Part shown: piece after piece, positions 7,045-10,407 of the stretch
Layout of the letters: every line of letters begins with the position of its first letter
Position numbering within the stretch: position 1 is the stretch's first letter
Origin: Pseudomonadota bacterium
GTDB taxonomy: Bacteria > Pseudomonadota > Alphaproteobacteria > Rhizobiales > Devosiaceae
DNA: 10,407 nt
NCBI GenBank assembly: GCA_023427545.1
Contig: JAEZBF010000378.1
Location: 1 to 10,407, forward strand
Reading direction: 5' to 3'
Position numbers and translations under genes: made by a program
Notes under the pieces: model-generated
What the model was told of the DNA's origin: nothing
What the model saw: only the letters and a program-made list of their open reading frames with translations
Databases searched by the model: none

Positions 7045-7965
7045 TTGGGCAGCAAGCGGCTGGTCTCCATCGGCGAGTGCATGATCGAGATGTCGGGAGG
7101 CGAGGAAGGCCTTTACCGCCTTGGCTATGCCGGAGACACGCTCAACAGCGCCTGGTATCTGCGCGCGCTCCTGCCGGCGGACTGGCAGGTCGACTACGTC
7201 ACTGCGCTCGGCGACGACCGCTACTCCCAGGAGATGCGCGCCTTCCTCGACAAGAACGGCATCGGCACCGCTCACATCCGCGAAATCCCCGGGCGACGGC
7301 CGGGGCTCTACCTCATCCACCAGGCCGGCGGAGACCGGCACTTCACCTACTGGCGCGGGCAATCTGCGGCGCGCCTGCTGGCCGACGACCGCGAGGCACT
7401 GGACGCCGCGCTCGCGGGTGCCGACCTGATCTATTTCTCCGGGATCACCATGGCTGTCCTCGAGCCGCGAGCCCGGGGCCGCCTGATGCGCGCGATCGTT
7501 CGTGCACGAGATGCCGGCGCTCGCGTTGCTTTCGACACGAACCTGCGTCCCGCGCTCTGGAGCTCGCCCAAGGTGATGGCGTCGTGCCTCACAGCAGCGG
7601 CCAGCATCGCCGATATCGTGCTGCCCACCCATTCTGACGAAGCACCGCTGTTCAAGGATTCCTCGCCGCAAGCGACCGCCGAGCGCTACCTTGGCCTCTC
7701 GGTCGAGGAAGTGGCGGTCAAGAACGGCGCCGCGCCGGGCTACATCGCCGGGCCGGGCGTCAGCCAGGTCACGGCGCCGCAAGGTAGCCCCAAGGTCGTC
7801 GACACCACCGGGGCCGGCGACTCGTTCAACGGCGCATATCTGGCGGCGCGGCTCACGGGGCACGGCATCGTCGAGGCCGCCGAGGCAGCGCACCGCGTGG
7901 CGGGCGTGGTGATCGGTTATCCCGGCGCCCTGGTCGAACCCTCGCTCGTCAAAGCCGTCGCCTAG
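7045..7965 (+). CDS. kdgK: 2-dehydro-3-deoxygluconokinase (KDG kinase), PfkB family
   Basis: This 306-residue cytoplasmic sugar kinase phosphorylates 2-keto-3-deoxygluconate to KDPG with ATP, at the junction of hexuronate catabolism and the Entner-Doudoroff pathway. Visible signatures are SIGECMIEMS (8-17), GYAGDTLNSAWYLR (27-40, the substrate-site GDTLN), GLYLIHQAGGDRHFTYWR (87-104, typical of KDG kinases), DTNLRPALW, and the PfkB C-terminal signature DTTGAGDSFNG (253-263) with catalytic Asp259. The start is the rare codon TTG 7045, chosen because GAGGAGG lies 6 bases before it and because it gives the N terminus expected of the family. The frame is open to a TTG at 6988, but that has no ribosome site and adds an arginine-rich leader unlike the family. 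It is divergent from uxuB, and its TAG overlaps the stop of the convergent small gene. Confidence 0.9.
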   Translation: MGSKRLVSIGECMIEMSGGEEGLYRLGYAGDTLNSAWYLRALLPADWQVDYVTALGDDRYSQEMRAFLDKNGIGTAHIREIPGRRPGLYLIHQAGGDRHFTYWRGQSAARLLADDREALDAALAGADLIYFSGITMAVLEPRARGRLMRAIVRARDAGARVAFDTNLRPALWSSPKVMASCLTAAASIADIVLPTHSDEAPLFKDSSPQATAERYLGLSVEEVAVKNGAAPGYIAGPGVSQVTAPQGSPKVVDTTGAGDSFNGAYLAARLTGHGIVEAAEAAHRVAGVVIGYPGALVEPSLVKAVA

Positions 7966-8135
7966 GCGCGGCGATCCTCGTTCTGATAGACGCGCTGGGC
8001 GCCCCGCTCGCTCGCCGCCCGCTCGGCGGCAGTGCGGTTCTTGCTGCGCGCAAGGCCATAGGCGATGCCGATGCCGAGCGCGACGACGCAGACGATGACG
8101 AGGTAGACCCAGGGGCTGGTGCCGGAAAAATCCAT
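7962..8135 (-). CDS. Small single-pass membrane protein, unknown function
   Basis: This is a 57-residue protein starting at ATG 8133-8135, with an AAGGAGA ribosome site 6 bases upstream; a longer frame back to 8183 has no such support. Residues about 9-28 form one hydrophobic helix (WVYLVIVCVVALGIGIAYGL). A positively charged stretch (ARSKNR) and then a polar tail rich in Arg and Glu ending QRVYQNEDRRA follow it. By the positive-inside rule the tail is probably cytoplasmic. I recall similar short proteins (helix, then Arg/Glu tail with a Tyr near the end) as hypothetical proteins of alphaproteobacteria, but know no function. It follows the DUF924 gene on the same strand after 52 bp and could share its transcript. 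Its TAG shares bases with the kdgK TAG (CTAG at 7962-7965). Confidence 0.7.
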   Translation of the reverse strand: MDFSGTSPWVYLVIVCVVALGIGIAYGLARSKNRTAAERAASERGAQRVYQNEDRRA

Positions 8136-8187
8136 GACGCTCTCCTTTCGCTGAAGAACGGTGGGCGCGCCGCCCGGTTGCACCCGC

Positions 8188-8730
8188 CTAGAACACGCCC
8201 TCGGTTTGTTCGATGTAGGCCAGCTCCTCAGGCGTGGAGGTCCGGCCGAGCGCGGCGTTGCGCTTGCAGAACCGGCCGAAGCGCTGGATCACGTCGAAAT
8301 GCCCCCGCGCGTACTTCAGCATCTCCTCATCGCCCAGCGCCTGGAACAGCCGCACTGAGTGCGCTTGGATCACGAGCGATTCCGAGTGCTGATAGGGCAT
8401 GTAGAGGAACACGCGCCTGACCGGCGGCAGTTGCTGGTCGAGGTGTTGCGCCACCGCCTCCTGCGCCAGCGCCAGCGCCATGCCGTCCTGGGCGAAAGCG
8501 CGCGGCGACCCGCGATGGAGCTGCCGCGAGAACTGGTCGAGCACGATGACTTCGGCCAGCCGCCCCTCGATGGAATGGCGCCAGACATAGCCCTCGCCTG
8601 CCGCCACCGCCTCATGTGTCGCCGCAAAGCGTGCCTTTAGCTCGGCATCGAACTCCGGCTTTCCGCCGAACCAGTCGTCTTGGCCATGCTCCTCGAACCA
8701 GAACCGCAGGACATCCTCTGCCGATTGCAT
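8188..8730 (-). CDS. DUF924 family protein
   Basis: This 180-residue protein has the usual length for DUF924, an all-helical TPR-like family without an established biochemical role. Recognisable blocks are VLRFWFEE (7-14), EVIVLDQFSRQLHRGSPRAF (60-79), FLYMPYQHSESLVIQ (108-122) and FGRFCKRNAALGRTSTPEE (151-169). The last block is usually RFPHRN in proteins I recall; here it is RFCKRN, so Pro-His is replaced by Cys-Lys. The start is ATG 8728-8730, with GGGAGGAT just upstream. The frame extends to 8871 but that would overlap the divergent aldolase gene. It has no signal peptide or membrane segment, so it is probably cytoplasmic. It shares a 73-bp divergent gap with the threonine aldolase gene. 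The neighbours do not suggest a function. Confidence 0.88.
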   Translation of the reverse strand: MQSAEDVLRFWFEEHGQDDWFGGKPEFDAELKARFAATHEAVAAGEGYVWRHSIEGRLAEVIVLDQFSRQLHRGSPRAFAQDGMALALAQEAVAQHLDQQLPPVRRVFLYMPYQHSESLVIQAHSVRLFQALGDEEMLKYARGHFDVIQRFGRFCKRNAALGRTSTPEELAYIEQTEGVF

Positions 8731-8803
8731 GTGATCCTCCCGTTCGCTGTGGACCGCGATGCCGCCTTGTAGCAAACCGCCGCCGCGCGGTATCGATCCC
8801 CTC

Positions 8804-9823
8804 ATGATCTTTGCAAGCGATAACTGGGCGGGCGCAACGGACGCTGTGGTCGAAGCCCTCGACCGCGCCAACGGTGGCTATGCTCCGGGCTATGGCGACG
8901 ATCCGCTGACGCTGCAGGTGACGCGTACGTTCTGCGAGATCTTCGAGCGCGAAGTGGAGGTGTTCTTCGTCGCGAGCGGGACTGCCGCGAATACGATCAG
9001 CATGACCGCCTTGGCACGGCCGAGCGGGCTCGTCTTCTGCACGGCACAGGCGCACATGCACACGGACGAGTTCAATGCGCCGGAGTTCTTCACCGGCATG
9101 AAGCTCATGCCGATCGACACCAACGACGGGCTCATGGCGCCTGAAGATCTAGAAGCCGCTCTGGCGCGCCTGCCAAAGGGCCACACGGGGCCACCCGTGG
9201 TGCTCACCCTCACCAATGCCAGCGAGTACGGTACCGTCTATTCCGCCGACGATGTTGCGGCCCTGAGCGCCGTTGCCAAGGCCAACGGCATGGCGGTCCA
9301 CGTCGATGGCGCGCGCTTCGCAAACGCCCTGGCGGCGACAGGCGCCAGCCCGGCCGAGCTGACCTGGCGGGCCGGTGTCGACATCATGAGCTTCGGCGGC
9401 ACAAAGAACGGCTGTTGGGCGGCCGAAGCCGTGGTGGTGTTCGAGCCCGGCAGCCTCCCCCACCTCTCCAACGTACGGCAGCGAGCGGGTCATGGCCTCA
9501 GCAAGCAGCGGTTCATCGCTGCGCAGTTCGAAGGCTATTTCGCGAACGGGGGTTGGCTGAAGACCGCGGCGCACGCCAACACGATGGCGGCCCGGCTCAC
9601 CGCCGGCATTCTGCGCAGCAACGCCGCCCGGCTCATCTGGCAGGGCACCGCCAACGAGCTGTTCCCGGTGATCAGCAGCGCCAAGGCCGCTGAACTCCGC
9701 GCCGCCGGCGCCGTGTTTCACAGTTGGGAAACACTCGACGACGGCACCGAGCGTATCCGGCTCGTCACCAGCTTCCTGACCACCGCCGAAGATGTGGACA
9801 GGTTTCTGGAAACGCTCGGGTAG
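8804..9823 (+). CDS. ltaE: Low-specificity L-threonine aldolase (PLP-dependent)
   Basis: This 339-residue fold-type I PLP enzyme cleaves L-threonine/L-allo-threonine (and other beta-hydroxy amino acids) to glycine and an aldehyde. Motifs in order are an N-terminal ASDNWAGA, YGDDPLT, the phosphate-binding ASGTAAN (57-63), AHMHTDEFNAPEFF with the ring-stacking His region, TNASEYGTVY, HVDGARF (166-172, with Asp168 for the pyridine nitrogen and Arg171), and the Schiff-base Lys201 in SFGGTKNG. Length and motif order are those of bacterial threonine aldolases. ATG 8804 is chosen because the protein then begins MIFASDNW as expected. A longer frame from ATG 8759 would add 15 proline-rich residues of no known value. 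No Shine-Dalgarno sequence precedes 8804, so initiation may be leaderless or weak. Beta-hydroxyaspartate-type or phenylserine aldolase activity is possible instead. It is apparently a single-gene transcript. Confidence 0.9.
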   Translation: MIFASDNWAGATDAVVEALDRANGGYAPGYGDDPLTLQVTRTFCEIFEREVEVFFVASGTAANTISMTALARPSGLVFCTAQAHMHTDEFNAPEFFTGMKLMPIDTNDGLMAPEDLEAALARLPKGHTGPPVVLTLTNASEYGTVYSADDVAALSAVAKANGMAVHVDGARFANALAATGASPAELTWRAGVDIMSFGGTKNGCWAAEAVVVFEPGSLPHLSNVRQRAGHGLSKQRFIAAQFEGYFANGGWLKTAAHANTMAARLTAGILRSNAARLIWQGTANELFPVISSAKAAELRAAGAVFHSWETLDDGTERIRLVTSFLTTAEDVDRFLETLG

Positions 9824-9846
9824 CCGACGATTTTATCGGACCCGAA

Positions 9847-9932
9847 CCTCTTGGTTGGACGGGCTCGCCATGAGGTCCTCAGTGCCACCGTGCCTGCAGT
9901 AGCCCTCATGGTGAGCCTGTAGAACCAGGAGG
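9847..9932. repeat. Palindromic intergenic repeat, copy 2 (decayed)
   Basis: Arms 9847-9875 and 9904-9932 (29 bases) form an inverted repeat agreeing at 24 positions, around a 28-base loop. The arms are clearly related to those at 2462-2487 and 2511-2536 (shared core GGCTC[AG]CCATGAGG). Of the five differences between arms, three are G-U pairs in + strand RNA (9851/9928, 9861/9918, 9867/9912); the other two are adjacent true mismatches (9857-9858). It sits between the convergent threonine aldolase and VOC genes and may act as a transcript end or 3' stabiliser for either. No T-run follows. Confidence 0.85.
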
Positions 9933-9945
9933 GCGTGACCGACAG

Positions 9946-10407
9946 CTAACCCACCAGCACCTTCACCAGGTTCCCCGAAGGGTCGCGTACCTCGAGTCCG
10001 CCCGGAATCTCATACGGTTGAGCGCCAACAGTGCCCAGCCGCGCGTTCACCTCGGCCAGCACCGCGGCTGAAGGCACCACCACAGTGAACCACCGCAGCC
10101 CGGCCGCACCGGCGGGGGCTGTCCCAGCCTGTCGGCCGCCCGACCAGATGTTGAACGCGACGGTGTGCGGCGTGTAGTCCAGCCCTACGTCCCCCATGCC
10201 GAACGAGCGGATGATGAACAGGCCGCCGAACCCGAGCCCGTCGCGGTAGAATCGCATTGCCTCCTCGAGGTCGCGGACGTGCACGTGTACGTGACCGATG
10301 CGCGTCCCTGCCGGCAGGCTCGCCTGCAGCACCGGCTTATCGCCGAGCTCACCGAGGAGATCGTCGAGATCAATCGGCTCTCGGCCCGAATGCTTCTTGC
10401 CGTCCAC
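9946..10407 (-). CDS. VOC family protein, CatE-like C-terminal domain; 5' end beyond the window
   Basis: The visible 153 residues are one VOC (glyoxalase/extradiol dioxygenase) domain preceded by a linker. The frame is open to the last base; the GTG codon there coincides with the edge by chance, so the gene almost surely continues. The linker GREPIDLDDLL and then LPAGTRIGHVHVHVRDLEEA resemble the join between the two VOC domains of CatE-type catechol 2,3-dioxygenase-like proteins. This piece would therefore be the C-terminal half of a protein of roughly 280-300 residues. The first metal ligand region (GHVHVHV) and the Tyr/Phe-rich FYRDGLGF are normal. The last motif reads DPSGNLVKV, with Lys where a metal-dependent VOC enzyme has Glu, so this half may not bind metal. 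It is convergent with the threonine aldolase gene. The family is secure, the reaction is not. Confidence 0.82.
   Translation of the reverse strand: MDGKKHSGREPIDLDDLLGELGDKPVLQASLPAGTRIGHVHVHVRDLEEAMRFYRDGLGFGGLFIIRSFGMGDVGLDYTPHTVAFNIWSGGRQAGTAPAGAAGLRWFTVVVPSAAVLAEVNARLGTVGAQPYEIPGGLEVRDPSGNLVKVLVG

Noticed and set aside
5505..7637. A 710-codon open frame on the + strand
   Set aside because: It is antisense to all of uxuB and then overlaps kdgK in another frame. It shows no family motifs, is rich in His/Arg/Val as expected for the complement of GC-rich coding DNA, and both overlapped genes have intact catalytic motifs and ribosome sites.
8163..8175. GGGCG-CGC-CGCCC hairpin between the DUF924 gene and the small membrane gene
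   Set aside because: A 5-bp GC stem with no T-run is expected by chance at this GC content; it is not enough to call a terminator.
1..10407. Search by eye for tRNA, rRNA, CRISPR, insertion sequence or attachment sites
   Set aside because: No spaced direct repeats, transposase motifs, tRNA-like cloverleaf arms or rRNA-like sequence were recognised; the only dispersed repeat is the two-copy palindrome.

Overview
The window is ordinary, gene-dense, GC-rich chromosomal DNA. It most likely comes from an alphaproteobacterium of the Hyphomicrobiales; a Devosia-like organism is my best guess. That rests on the high GC, strong G/C third-position bias, protein flavour and a palindromic intergenic repeat of a type I associate with Devosia and sphingomonads. 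It is a judgement from memory, not a search result. Both ends cut through genes. No RNA gene, CRISPR array, transposase or phage gene was seen.

Layout. (1) Positions 1-3724, all +: the C-terminal three quarters of a glutamine-synthetase-family ligase, an NAD(P)-dependent aldehyde dehydrogenase and an iron-containing alcohol dehydrogenase. They look like one catabolic unit that gamma-glutamylates an amine or amino alcohol and then oxidises its hydroxyl/aldehyde end. A near-perfect hairpin repeat lies between the last two. (2) 3851-5359, +: a secreted two-domain metallophosphatase/5'-nucleotidase with an altered first metal motif. (3) 5421-7965: a divergent pair, fructuronate reductase (uxuB, GTG start, -) and 2-keto-3-deoxygluconate kinase (kdgK, TTG start, +), two steps of hexuronate catabolism. 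(4) 7962-8730, both -: a DUF924 protein followed by a tiny single-helix membrane protein whose stop codon overlaps that of kdgK. (5) 8804-9823, +: a low-specificity threonine aldolase. (6) 9847-9932: a second, decayed copy of the hairpin repeat. (7) 9946-10407, -: the C-terminal domain of a two-domain VOC (CatE-like) protein, cut by the window edge.

I see no obviously new defence, mobile or regulatory system. The points most worth a second look are the ligase/aldehyde dehydrogenase/alcohol dehydrogenase set with its unknown substrate, the two hairpin repeats whose differences mostly keep + strand RNA pairing, the Asp-x-Tyr metal motif of the phosphatase, and the VOC domain that has Lys where the metal-binding Glu is expected.
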